From: Sphingomonas sp. 28-66-16
Lineage (GTDB): Bacteria; Pseudomonadota; Alphaproteobacteria; Sphingomonadales; Sphingomonadaceae
Length of the DNA: 64,000 bases
NCBI GenBank assembly: GCA_002281485.1
Contig: NCGF01000002.1
Location: 235,371-299,370 of the forward strand
Direction: 5' to 3'
Part shown: positions 8,913 through 18,221 of the stretch, one piece after another
How the letters are laid out: every line of letters starts with the position of its first letter
Position numbering within the stretch: position 1 is the stretch's first letter
Made by a program: the position numbers and the translations under genes
Notes under the pieces: generated by a model
What the model saw: only the letters and a program-made list of their open reading frames with translations
What the model was told of the DNA's origin: nothing
Database searches by the model: none

Positions 8913-11900
8913 ATGAAACTGCGCCTTGTCGTGTCCGGATCCAGATTGGCGGTGGCCGTCAGCATCCTCACTTTTGCCTGCACTACCGCGAACGCGCAGG
9001 ATGCAACGCCGCAGGCCGCGAAGCCCGATGCCCGCAAAACCGGTCCGAACGCGCCGCCGTCCGCCGCGACCATCGATACGGATTCGAGCGATACCATCGT
9101 CGTCACCGGGGTTCGTCAATCGATCGAATCCTCGATCGACGACAAGCGACTGGCGACGGAGATCAAGGATTCGATCACTGCGGAAGACATCGGCCAGCTG
9201 GCGAATGACAATGTGGCCGAAGCATTGCAGCGCATTCCCGGCGTCCAGGTCAACCGCAGCAATGATGGCGAGGGCAAGCAGGTCCAGATCCGCGGCTTGT
9301 CCGAGAATAATGTGACCATCAATGGCGCTACTGCGACTGGCACGGGCGACGTCGATCTGTCCAACGGCAATGATCGCAGCGTCAATTTCCAGGACATTCC
9401 CGCCGAGCTGTTTTCCGGCGTGGAAATCCTGAAGGCGGCGACGGCGGACAAAATTGAAGGATCGCTGGGCGGCACGATCAACCTGCAGACCCGGGCCCCG
9501 CTGAAGGGCAAGCGCGACTTCGTCGTCAACGCTTCGGCCTCGGACATTTATCGCCCTTATGGCGGCAAGTGGAGTCCGTCGGCAAACGTGTTCTTGCAGA
9601 AGAAATTTCGCAATACGCCGCTCGGCGACTTCGGCGTCATCCTCGATTTCGGCTACAAGCGGATCTCTTCGGTCACGGCGGTATATGGCGGCGGCGAATA
9701 TTTCGGGGCACCCGGCGCCTGGCTGCGCCTGTCGGGGGCCGATCCGCTCCCGACCAGCACCGGCGCCAATCAGACTGCGGCGAATTACAATTTCTTCTCG
9801 CTGGCGACCATTCCCAACGCCACCGGCGGCGGTTCGGTGGCCAACCCGTACAGATATGCGCCGATCGACGCCAATGGCGACGGCGTCGCCAATGCCAGCG
9901 ACACGGTCTACGTCCCCAACGCGTTCGGCGAATCCCGCCGTACCCGCGACGACGAGCGCAAGACCTTCAACGGCACGCTGGAGTGGAGGCCCGCTTCCAA
10001 TCTCGATTTCCGGTTCGATACGGTCCTGTCCAGCCTGAATCAGAACCTGACCGGCGCCAATTTCAACATCGTATCGAACGTTCCGCGCGCGGGTATCCTG
10101 GGCGGCGGCCCCGCCAACGTGTTCCAGAAACTGGAAGACTCGCCGGGGCTCGGCTCGGTCTATGTGATGACCGACGGCCGGCTTGCATCCTTCGTGCTGC
10201 GGGGCGGCGCCCAACCGTCGATCAACGAGACCCGGCGCAATTCCAAACAGTTCTCGCTGCAGTCGACCTGGGACGTGTCATCGAACTTCAAGCTGTTCGC
10301 CGAGGGATCGATCTCGCGCGGCGACGCGACGACGCTCAATTTCGGGCAGCTCAACACCTCGATCGAGCAGCAGGGCGGCAACAATGCGCGCCTCAACACC
10401 CAGGATTTCTACAATATCGTCGACTTCAGCCTGGGCAGCAATCTGATCCCCAATATCTCGTTCTACGAAGACCCCTTTCCGTCCTCGTTCTTCGGGGTCA
10501 ATTCGGTGGTGCCGTCGTCGCAGCTCAAGGTCCTCAACCCGGGCGACCTGACGTACAATCGGCTTCGCTACTACACCTATCAGCGCAACGCTGCAGACAC
10601 GAACAACAAGGACGATTCGGCCCGCATCGATGCAAGCTGGACGACCGACCACGGTTTCATATCCGCGATCAAGGGTGGTTTCCGCTGGGCGCAGCGCGAG
10701 TTCCGGCGGCAGAGCTTCGTCAACCAGAACCAGACCGGCGGTATCTACGGTGCCTCGGATGGCGTCAGCCCGCCGTCACAGTCGGTGCTGATCCAGCAGA
10801 TCCCAGTCAATCCGGCCAACACCACCGATCCGGTCGCGGCCGCCACCTCGACGTTCCTGCAATCCTGCCTGACCACTGCGGACCTCGGCAACCAGCTGGC
10901 CAGGTTCGGCGGCAATCTGCCGACCAGTTTCGGCACGACCGGCGGCTGCGACATCACGGCGGTGCAGAATTATTTCAACCTGATCGACATCCGCGCGATC
11001 AACCCCGCCACCGGTGTCGGCTATTACGAGAATATCAGCGAGCGCTTCGCGGTGCGCGACGAAACCGTCGCCGGATATCTACAGGCCGATTTCAAGTTCC
11101 CGCTCGGCAGGGTGGACGTGTTCGGCAATTTCGGTGTGCGCTACGTGCGAACCGATACTTCGTCCTCGGGCAATTTCCTGAATCCCGGTGCGGTGAAGAC
11201 GTACAGCGTCACCACCTTCAAGAATCACTATGATGACTGGCTACCGACCGCCAACATCAACGTCCCGCTGAACCGCAAGCTCGTGCTGCGCATGGCCTAT
11301 TCGCGGACCCTGGGCCGGCCGCAGCTGACGCAGATCGCACCGAGCCTCGTCCTCGTCCGCCCGGCGACGCCCGACCCGATCTATGCCGGCTCCGGCACGG
11401 CCGGGAACCCCTATCTGAAGGCGATCCATTCCGACAATTTCGATGCATCGCTTGAATGGTATTATGACAAAGGCAGCTATCTGTCTGTCGCACTGTTCGC
11501 AAAGAACATCGATTCGACCATCTATCTCGATCCGACACCCGTCGACTATCAAATCGGCAACGAACTATTCTCGATCTCGACCTACCGGAATTTCGGGGGC
11601 ACCAAGATCAAGGGCCTCGAGATCGGCGCGTCGCATGCGTTCAATTATCTGCCGGGGCTCCTCCAGAATTTGGGGATGACCGGCAATTTGACGGTCATCA
11701 GCGAGAGCAGCAGCCTGCGCGATCAGGAAGGTGATCAGATCGGCCGTCGCGGACTATCCAAGCTGACGTATAACGTTGGCGGCTATTATGACGATGGCAA
11801 GTTAACTCTCAGGCTGGCCTATAACTGGCGATCGAAGTTCACGCGGATCGAAACCGTTCCGCTCGGCTTCGCCAGCGCAAACTCGCTGCCGGAAATCGAA

Positions 11901-12083
11901 GCCGCGCGCGGTCAGCTCGATTTCTCGGCACGCTTCAAGATTGTCAAAGGCGTGAAGATCAATTTCGACGCGATCAACCTGACCAACACCGGCACCTTCC
12001 GCTACCTAAAATACCCCGTACTGGTGAACTATGTGGCGAATGCCGGTCGGGCCTTCAACATGGGGGTTTCGTTCAACTTCTAG
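8913..12083 (+). CDS. TonB-dependent receptor for a glycan
   Basis: A 1056-residue outer-membrane receptor. The ATG at 8913 follows GGGGGAGA and gives a clean signal peptide (MKLRLVVSGSRLAVAVSIL...TTANAQ). A TonB-box-like segment DTIVVTGVRQSIESS is followed by the plug: NVAEALQRIPGVQVNRSNDG, VQIRGLSENNVTING and VEILKAATADKIEGSLGG. The long beta-barrel ends with GRAFNMGVSFNF, a terminal Phe as usual for barrels. The length and plug match the large Xanthomonas/Caulobacter carbohydrate-type receptors. It is first in the rightward operon with a ROK kinase, permease and sulfatase, so it probably imports oligosaccharides released outside the cell. Confidence 0.93.
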   Translation: MKLRLVVSGSRLAVAVSILTFACTTANAQDATPQAAKPDARKTGPNAPPSAATIDTDSSDTIVVTGVRQSIESSIDDKRLATEIKDSITAEDIGQLANDNVAEALQRIPGVQVNRSNDGEGKQVQIRGLSENNVTINGATATGTGDVDLSNGNDRSVNFQDIPAELFSGVEILKAATADKIEGSLGGTINLQTRAPLKGKRDFVVNASASDIYRPYGGKWSPSANVFLQKKFRNTPLGDFGVILDFGYKRISSVTAVYGGGEYFGAPGAWLRLSGADPLPTSTGANQTAANYNFFSLATIPNATGGGSVANPYRYAPIDANGDGVANASDTVYVPNAFGESRRTRDDERKTFNGTLEWRPASNLDFRFDTVLSSLNQNLTGANFNIVSNVPRAGILGGGPANVFQKLEDSPGLGSVYVMTDGRLASFVLRGGAQPSINETRRNSKQFSLQSTWDVSSNFKLFAEGSISRGDATTLNFGQLNTSIEQQGGNNARLNTQDFYNIVDFSLGSNLIPNISFYEDPFPSSFFGVNSVVPSSQLKVLNPGDLTYNRLRYYTYQRNAADTNNKDDSARIDASWTTDHGFISAIKGGFRWAQREFRRQSFVNQNQTGGIYGASDGVSPPSQSVLIQQIPVNPANTTDPVAAATSTFLQSCLTTADLGNQLARFGGNLPTSFGTTGGCDITAVQNYFNLIDIRAINPATGVGYYENISERFAVRDETVAGYLQADFKFPLGRVDVFGNFGVRYVRTDTSSSGNFLNPGAVKTYSVTTFKNHYDDWLPTANINVPLNRKLVLRMAYSRTLGRPQLTQIAPSLVLVRPATPDPIYAGSGTAGNPYLKAIHSDNFDASLEWYYDKGSYLSVALFAKNIDSTIYLDPTPVDYQIGNELFSISTYRNFGGTKIKGLEIGASHAFNYLPGLLQNLGMTGNLTVISESSSLRDQEGDQIGRRGLSKLTYNVGGYYDDGKLTLRLAYNWRSKFTRIETVPLGFASANSLPEIEAARGQLDFSARFKIVKGVKINFDAINLTNTGTFRYLKYPVLVNYVANAGRAFNMGVSFNF

Positions 12084-12117
12084 CCGCCTTTTTTCTTCGC
12101 CCGGACCGGAGTTCGAC

Positions 12118-13095
12118 ATGAACCTTCATCCAATCCCGCGATCTTCCAACGATACGGGGGCATCCCGCCTGATCGTTGGTGTCGAACTCGGCGGAACGAA
12201 GTGCATTGCCACGCTGGCCGACGAAAATGGCGTGGTGATCGAGCAGCACAGAACGCCAACCACCGTGCCTGCGGAAACGCTCCCGGCGCTGGTCGCGCAT
12301 GTCGATCGCTGGTGCGCGTCGAGTGAAATTGCCGCGATCGGCATAGCCAGCTTCGGGCCGCTGGACCTGCGCGTCGGGTCGCCGGGCTATGGCTGTATCG
12401 CGCAGACGACGAAGCGCGGCTGGTCGGGCGCCCAGGTCCGGCAGGCGCTGTCCTCGCGGTGGCGTTTGCCGACCGCCTTCGATACCGACGTCAATGGCGC
12501 GGCCGCTGCGGAAATGCGCTGGGGCGTCGGACTGGGGCTTACCGACTTCGCCTATGTGACGATCGGTACCGGCGTTGGCGTCGGATTGTTCGTCAATGGT
12601 CGTCCGACGCGCGGGACCGGGCATTGCGAAATGGGCCACATCCGCATTCCCCGGCTGCCGGGGGACGCCACCGCCAGCATCTGTTCGTTTCACGACGATT
12701 GCGTGGAGGGGCTCGCATCGGGGCCGGCCATCAAGGCGGCGCTTGGCGGACGATCGTTCGACAGCGTGGCGGCGGACGATCCGATCTGGAATGGGGTGGC
12801 GCATGCCATTGCGTGCCTGTGCCATGCGCTGGTTTGTACCACCGGGCCGCAGCGCATCGCCATTGGCGGCGGCGTTCTGGAGCGTCAGCCGCATCTGCTT
12901 GCCCGCATTGAGCCGCTGCTCGGTGCAAGCCTCAATGGCTATTTGCAGATTCCCGACGACGTGCCCTTCATTGTAGCACCGGCGCTTGGCGATCAGGCCG
13001 GGGCGTTGGGGCCAATTGCTCTGGCCTGCGGCTTGCTCTCCGACCAATCAACGGCCGAGGCGGCGTCGGCCGAGCGGGAAGGGGTCTTGCATTGA
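12118..13095 (+). CDS. ROK-family sugar kinase, fructokinase-like
   Basis: A 325-residue cytoplasmic kinase. It has the ATP-binding start GVELGGTKCIATL, the catalytic region AFDTDVNGAAAAEMRWG, GTGVGVGLFVNG, and the ROK signature EMGHIRI. The zinc site has the fructokinase arrangement CSFHDDCVEGLASGPA rather than the CxCGxxGC of glucokinases, which points to a Mak/ScrK-like ketose or related hexose kinase. A CGGAG ribosome-binding site precedes the ATG at 12118. It follows the receptor by 34 bases and overlaps the permease gene by 4 bases, so it probably phosphorylates the monosaccharide released by the locus. Confidence 0.87.
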   Translation: MNLHPIPRSSNDTGASRLIVGVELGGTKCIATLADENGVVIEQHRTPTTVPAETLPALVAHVDRWCASSEIAAIGIASFGPLDLRVGSPGYGCIAQTTKRGWSGAQVRQALSSRWRLPTAFDTDVNGAAAAEMRWGVGLGLTDFAYVTIGTGVGVGLFVNGRPTRGTGHCEMGHIRIPRLPGDATASICSFHDDCVEGLASGPAIKAALGGRSFDSVAADDPIWNGVAHAIACLCHALVCTTGPQRIAIGGGVLERQPHLLARIEPLLGASLNGYLQIPDDVPFIVAPALGDQAGALGPIALACGLLSDQSTAEAASAEREGVLH

Positions 13096-14384
13096 AAGTC
13101 GAACAACGATCGGCAAGCACCGGCCTCGCTTTCGCGTGCGTCACCACGCTGTTCTTCGCCTGGGGGTTCATCACGTCGCTGATCGATCCGCTGGTGGCGG
13201 CGGTGAAGGGGATTTTCAGCCTGTCAGACGTCGAGGCCCAGCTGAGCGCATCGGCGTTCTTCATTGCCTATGGCGTCATGAGCCTGCCAGCCGCAGTACT
13301 GCTGGCCCGACGCAGGTCGGTTGCCACCGTGCTCATCGCGCTGGCGTTGATGATCGCGGGCTGCATGCTGATGCTGCTCGCGACGAACCTCGCCATCTAC
13401 GGGCTGGTGCTGGTCGGGCTGTTCGTGCTTGCCAGCGGGATCACCATTTTGCAGGTCGCGGCAAACCCGCTCGCGGCGGTGCTCGGCAGGCCCGATCGCA
13501 GCCATTTGCGGTTGACGCTCAGCCAGGCGTTCAACAGCCTTGGCACCTTCATCGGTCCGTTCCTCGGCGCATCGCTGTTCCTCAAGGGCGTCGAAATCAG
13601 GCAGGGTGAACAGCTGAACGATGCGGTGCGCGCATCGGCGCTGGCCGGGATCGACTCCGCGTTCCTGGCGATCGCCGTTCTCATTGCGTTGCTCGCTTTG
13701 TTCATCTGGTTCGCACGTCGGCTGATCGGTGCCGCGGCGCCGGCGGCACCCGAGCAAGCCTCGTCCAGCGGTATCGCCGCCATGCTCGCGGAGGCCATCT
13801 CGTCGCGCTGGGCGTTGCTCGGCGGTGCTGCCATCTTCCTGTACGTCGGGGCGGAGGTTGCCATCGGCACGCAGATGGCGCTCTTCCTGCATAGCGATAC
13901 GGTGCTTGGCGTGCCGCTCGAGCAGGCCGGAAAAATGGTCAGTCTCTATTGGGGCGGCGCGATGGTCGGTCGCCTGATCGGGTCAGCTTTGCTGGCGCGC
14001 GTCCGGGCCTCCGCGCTGCTCGCGACGTTCGCGGCGATAGCGTGCGCCATCTGCCTGTTCGTGTTTCTGATCGGTGGTGCCGCCGGTGGCTATGCCGCGC
14101 TGACGATCGGCCTGTTCAATTCGATCATGTTTCCGGTCATCTTCACGCTGACGCTCGAACGGTCGTCGGCGAGCGAAGCGGCGACATCCGGGTTCCTGTG
14201 CTTCAGCATCGTGGGCGGCGCGGCCATTCCGCTGCTCGTCGGCCTGGTGTCGGGTGCCACCAGCTACGCAACCGCCTTCGCGGTGCCGGCTGCCTGCTAC
14301 CTGCTGCTGCTGGGCTTTGCGCTCGCCGCCGGGCGGGTGGCGGCGATCCGCACCGAGGATTTCGCGCCTCATGCCGCTCATTGA
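13092..14384 (+). CDS. Sugar MFS permease, FucP/NagP-like
   Basis: A 430-residue inner-membrane protein with about 12 hydrophobic segments. The N-terminus LAFACVTTLFFAWGFITSLID and the segments FFIAYGVMSLPAA and ILQVAANPLAAVLG are characteristic of the fucose/galactose/glucose:H+ symporter family, to which NagP-type N-acetylglucosamine permeases also belong. The start is TTG, overlapping the kinase stop (TTGA) and preceded by GGGAAGGGG. The downstream sulfatase follows after about 90 bases. Substrate identity is open: fucose, glucose, N-acetylglucosamine and others are all transported by relatives. Confidence 0.88.
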   Translation: MKVEQRSASTGLAFACVTTLFFAWGFITSLIDPLVAAVKGIFSLSDVEAQLSASAFFIAYGVMSLPAAVLLARRRSVATVLIALALMIAGCMLMLLATNLAIYGLVLVGLFVLASGITILQVAANPLAAVLGRPDRSHLRLTLSQAFNSLGTFIGPFLGASLFLKGVEIRQGEQLNDAVRASALAGIDSAFLAIAVLIALLALFIWFARRLIGAAAPAAPEQASSSGIAAMLAEAISSRWALLGGAAIFLYVGAEVAIGTQMALFLHSDTVLGVPLEQAGKMVSLYWGGAMVGRLIGSALLARVRASALLATFAAIACAICLFVFLIGGAAGGYAALTIGLFNSIMFPVIFTLTLERSSASEAATSGFLCFSIVGGAAIPLLVGLVSGATSYATAFAVPAACYLLLLGFALAAGRVAAIRTEDFAPHAAH

Positions 14385-14474
14385 CCGGAGACCGGCGATG
14401 GCCGCCCTGCACCGCGCGCCGCGCGCTGTGGCGGTGGGCTGGGGGAAGACAAGGCTGGACCTTAGGAGGTGATG

Positions 14475-16118
14475 ATGACGATGTTTTCCAAACGGCGGCG
14501 GGTATTCGGCAGCCTTGTTACTGCGCTACTGCTATCCGCGGTTTCCGGGCCGGTCGCGGCGATCGACAAGGGCGGCGATGCCCCCGCGCGGCCGGCCGCG
14601 CAGCCCCTCCCGCGTCCGGCGACACGACCCAACATCATCTTCATCCTCAACGACGACCAGCGTTACGACGCGATGGGCTTTCTGGACCCTGCGCTGAAGA
14701 CGCCGAACATGGACCGGATCGCCCGGGAAGGCGTCTATTTCCGCAACGCCTTCGTCACCACCTCGCTGTGCAGTCCCAGCCGGGCGTCGATCCTGACCGG
14801 CGAGTACATGCACAATCACGGCATCGCCGATAACAACATCAAGGCGCGCCCGGGAACATTTTATTTCCCGCAGGCGCTGCAGGCCGCAGGCTACAACACG
14901 GCCTTTATCGGCAAATGGCACATGGGCGGCGAGAGCGACGCGCCGCAGCCGGGCTTCGATCACTGGATCAGCTTCAAGGGCCAGGGCCATTATCTGCCCC
15001 AGGACAAGGAGGGCGGCCCGCGCAACATGCTGAACATCGACGGCGAGCATGTCGAGCAGCATGGTTACATCACCGACGAGCTCAACAGCTATGCGCTCGA
15101 CTGGCTCAGGCAGCAGAGCAGGGACAAGCCCTTCTTCCTCTATCTTAGCCACAAGGCCGTGCACGCCGATTTCATTCCCGCGGTGCGCCACCAGCATCTC
15201 TACAGCCGCGACAGCATCAAGCTGCCGGATAGCATGGCCGACACGCCAGGGAATTACGAGGGCAAGCCGCGCTGGGTGAAGACGCAGCGCAACTCGTGGC
15301 ACGGCGTCGATTTCCCCTATCACTCGACGCTGGACATCGTCGATTACAAGCTGCGCTACAACGAAACGCTGGCGGCGGTCGATGAAGGCATCGGTGCGAT
15401 CCTGGCCGAGCTCAAGAAAAAGGGTATGCTCGACAATACCATCGTGGTGATGACGGGGGACAATGGCTTCCTGTTCGGCGAGCACGGGATGATCGACAAG
15501 CGCAGCGCGTACGAGGAATCGATGCGCGTGCCGCTCATCGCGTTCGGCGGGGGGATGGTCAAAGGTCGGGTGGTCGACGACATCGTCGCCAATATCGATT
15601 TTGCGCCGACCTTCCTCGCACTCGCCGGTGCGAAGGCGCCCGAGGGCGTGAAGATCGACGGAATGAGCTACGCCGATCAGCTCATGGGGCGCCCGAACGA
15701 GGGGCCGTGGCGGACGTCGCTGAACTACGAATATTATTGGGAATATAATTATCCCCAAACCCCCACGACTTTCGCCCTGAGGGGCGATCGATACAAGTAT
15801 ATCCAGTATCACGGTATCTGGGACACTGAGGAGCTTTACGATCTCAAGGCCGATCCAAAGGAAATGAAAAACCTGATCGCCGATCCCGCGTTGCAGCCGA
15901 TCATCAAGAGGATGCGCGTGCAGCTTTTCGCCGGCCTCGATCCCAGTCAGGGGCGATCGACCGTAACCTTCACCGAGCGCTACGGCGAGGGATCTGTCCT
16001 CAGAAACAGGAACGGCGCGAAGCCCGGCGATTTCCCGGCCCGCTGGATGCGCGACGGCACCGAAGGAGATCTGCGCAACGGCAACATCGCCGATGGCGTG
16101 AAGCCCGTCGGACACTGA
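14475..16118 (+). CDS. Cys-type S1 sulfatase
   Basis: A 547-residue periplasmic sulfatase. The SD AGGAGGT (14464-14470) is best spaced for the ATG at 14475; starts at 14469 and 14481 are possible. A signal peptide (FGSLVTALLLSAVSGPVAA) precedes the metal-site motif NIIFILNDDQRYDAMGF. The sulfatase signature CSPSRAS carries the residue converted to formylglycine, Cys99 with this start. GKWHMGG and TGDNGFLFGEHGMIDK supply further metal and sulfate ligands. The CxPxR form requires an FGE-type maturase, which is encoded in the same locus at 1.9-2.9 kb. It probably removes sulfate from the glycan or its fragments. The subfamily is not assigned. Confidence 0.92.
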   Translation: MTMFSKRRRVFGSLVTALLLSAVSGPVAAIDKGGDAPARPAAQPLPRPATRPNIIFILNDDQRYDAMGFLDPALKTPNMDRIAREGVYFRNAFVTTSLCSPSRASILTGEYMHNHGIADNNIKARPGTFYFPQALQAAGYNTAFIGKWHMGGESDAPQPGFDHWISFKGQGHYLPQDKEGGPRNMLNIDGEHVEQHGYITDELNSYALDWLRQQSRDKPFFLYLSHKAVHADFIPAVRHQHLYSRDSIKLPDSMADTPGNYEGKPRWVKTQRNSWHGVDFPYHSTLDIVDYKLRYNETLAAVDEGIGAILAELKKKGMLDNTIVVMTGDNGFLFGEHGMIDKRSAYEESMRVPLIAFGGGMVKGRVVDDIVANIDFAPTFLALAGAKAPEGVKIDGMSYADQLMGRPNEGPWRTSLNYEYYWEYNYPQTPTTFALRGDRYKYIQYHGIWDTEELYDLKADPKEMKNLIADPALQPIIKRMRVQLFAGLDPSQGRSTVTFTERYGEGSVLRNRNGAKPGDFPARWMRDGTEGDLRNGNIADGVKPVGH

Positions 16119-16321
16119 GTTCCTCGCAGGCCGCGCAGTTTCGGAAAGCGTCGCTGTCGGGGCGCGCTCGGACGCGGCGAGCGTCTCGCCCTGCTGCCCT
16201 TCGTCCATCATCCTGCTTGAACAGTTGCATAATGACGACCGGATAGACATGACTGGACGCTGCCATGCCGGCGTCAAGTCATGCGCATCCCTGTCAGCCC
16301 CTAGATCGGAGAGTTTCATAG

Positions 16322-17560
16322 ATGCCGAGCAGCGAACGGATGCCTTCAGGAACCGAATTCGCATCGCTCGACCGGGTAAATCTGGTCAGCACGGGATTGT
16401 CGGGAACTAACCTTGAGCGCGGCAGCTCGCACAATCTTCGGGTGACCTTGCAAGCGATCCGGCTGAACGCGCCGATTACCAAGGTCGAGCTCGCGGAAAT
16501 TACCGGGCTTACCCCGCCGTCGATGACGAACATTACGCGAAAGTTGCTGGCCGACGGGTTGATCGTCGAGACCGGGCGCCGCCGCGGGGAGCGCGGCCAG
16601 CCTGCAGTGGAACTCGCGATCAATGCCAATGGCGCCTTTTCGGTCGGTATCAATATCGATCGCGATCACATCACGATGGTTGCGCTCGATTTCCTGGGCC
16701 GCGTGCGCGCCCGCGTTGCCGAGGAAATCGCCTTTGCGATGCCCGAGCAGGTGATCGATTTCTTCACACGCAACCTGGCTGCGATCCGCGCCTCCGGGGA
16801 AGTCGATATGGATCGCATCGCGGGAATCGGCGTCGCCATCCCCGACGATTTCGGTCGCGTCGACATGCCGCTTCGCCCGAGCGATTTCGGCATATGGGAG
16901 ACCTTCGACCTCAGGCAGCTCTTCGCCGCACATGATCTGGATGTCTTCATCGAGAATGACGCAAGCGCAGCGGCGATCGGTGAGCTTCAGTTCGGCCACG
17001 GCCGTGCCGCGCAGACGTTTTTCTATGTGCTGATCAGTGCCGGCCTCGGCGGCGGGCTGGTGATCGATGGGCACCAGGTACGCGGCGCTTCCGGGCGCAG
17101 CGGCGAGATCGGTTTTCTGCCGCTCGGCAAGGCACGTCGCAAGCCCATCAATCTCCAGGACGTCGTTTCGCTGTCCGGCCTTTTCGGACACCTGGCCGCC
17201 GCAGGCTTTCCTGACGTTGGCCTGGGCGGGCTCGGCAAGCTCAAGGGTGCTATGGCCGAAGCGGCGCTTGCCTGGTCGGAGAAAGCGGCCGATTTGTTGT
17301 GCGAGCCAATACTCGTCATCAATGCAGCAATCGATCCCGAAGCGATCTTCATCGGTGGCCGCCTGCCCGCCAAACTGGTCGACTCGTTGTGCGGCCGGTT
17401 GGCCGTAAACATCCGCCACAGGGGCGCTTCTCTCCCCGCGCGGGCGCCGGTTCTGCGCGCGGCGCTTGCCGAAGATGCGGCGGCGATGGGTGCCGCTATT
17501 CTACCCTTCTCGAGCCGCTTCCTCCCGTCGCGAACGGCGCTCATGAAGATCGAAGCCTAG
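16322..17560 (+). CDS. ROK-family transcriptional repressor
   Basis: A 412-residue regulator. The N-terminal winged helix (about residues 40-95: VELAEITGLTPPSMTNITRKLLADGLIVETG) precedes a ROK sugar-binding domain with VGINIDRDHITMVALD and FIENDASAAAIGE. The GxGxG-type loop ISAGLGGGLVIDG is present, but the CxCG zinc motif of ROK kinases and of NagC/Mlc is missing, replaced by LPLGKARRKPI. It lies 203 bases after the sulfatase gene on the same strand and is the likely local repressor responding to a sugar or sugar phosphate. Its operators may be the palindromes between 8381 and 8912. Confidence 0.88.
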   Translation: MPSSERMPSGTEFASLDRVNLVSTGLSGTNLERGSSHNLRVTLQAIRLNAPITKVELAEITGLTPPSMTNITRKLLADGLIVETGRRRGERGQPAVELAINANGAFSVGINIDRDHITMVALDFLGRVRARVAEEIAFAMPEQVIDFFTRNLAAIRASGEVDMDRIAGIGVAIPDDFGRVDMPLRPSDFGIWETFDLRQLFAAHDLDVFIENDASAAAIGELQFGHGRAAQTFFYVLISAGLGGGLVIDGHQVRGASGRSGEIGFLPLGKARRKPINLQDVVSLSGLFGHLAAAGFPDVGLGGLGKLKGAMAEAALAWSEKAADLLCEPILVINAAIDPEAIFIGGRLPAKLVDSLCGRLAVNIRHRGASLPARAPVLRAALAEDAAAMGAAILPFSSRFLPSRTALMKIEA

Positions 17561-18221
17561 CTCCCGGCCAGCGGCGTCGACAGTCTCCACATCGATGTTG
17601 AGGTGCTTCCAGTCCAACGGCCTAGAGCCAGTCATCCTTCCATATGATTTCATCGATCAGCCGCGGACCGTAAATTGGTCGCCCTAGATCGAAAAAATAC
17701 GACGAATGGCCCAGGTCGATCCAACGCCGCCCATTGAACCCAACTTAAAATGCGGAACCGGATGTAGCAGCGGTTTGCGCATTACGGTCAACAAGCGCTG
17801 AATCGCAGCGATTCTGGCTTGACGATGGTGACCCCTACGGGAGGGGTCGAAGGAAAAGTCAAGCTAGCAAAAACATAGACTTAACGACCGCAGCACCTTG
17901 CGATTGGATCAGTTTTGTATCAGCTTTCCGGCTCACCGCAAGGCCACTTCCAGCCGCCTAGCGGCGGAAAGTAGGACAGTTCGGTTGGAGACTCCCGAAT
18001 ACTGTCGCGATCGGCTGGGAGGTGCCTTTGATCGTCGGCCTTTGGTGATTCGGGTGGAAAACGGACCGGCCTCTTTGGGACACTGATATCGAATGCCAGA
18101 CCTTCGTTCATGAAGCGCGGCAGGTTGGAGCCCATCGTTTCGCCGACTCGTTGGACAGCGCGTTGCCGAACTCTGGACGGGAAGGAGCTTGCCCCCAAAT
18201 CAGGAAAGTCGAGTCTCCGAC
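17561..18221. other. 660-base intergenic region with a perfect hairpin
   Basis: No open frame here has a convincing start or known protein. A perfect inverted repeat GACCCCT-ACGGG-AGGGGTC sits at 17830-17848, just after TTGACG (17819-17824). It is not followed by a T-run, so a regulatory site or structured RNA is as likely as a terminator. The stretch separates the glycan locus from the signalling block and may hold remnants of an older gene. Confidence 0.4.

Noticed and set aside
8595-10214. 539-codon frame antisense to the receptor
   Set aside because: GC-rich shadow of the TonB receptor, of low-complexity composition and without motifs.
14532-16364. Long open frame antisense to the sulfatase gene
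   Set aside because: It mirrors the real codons, has no ribosome-binding site or domains, and the sense protein is unambiguous.
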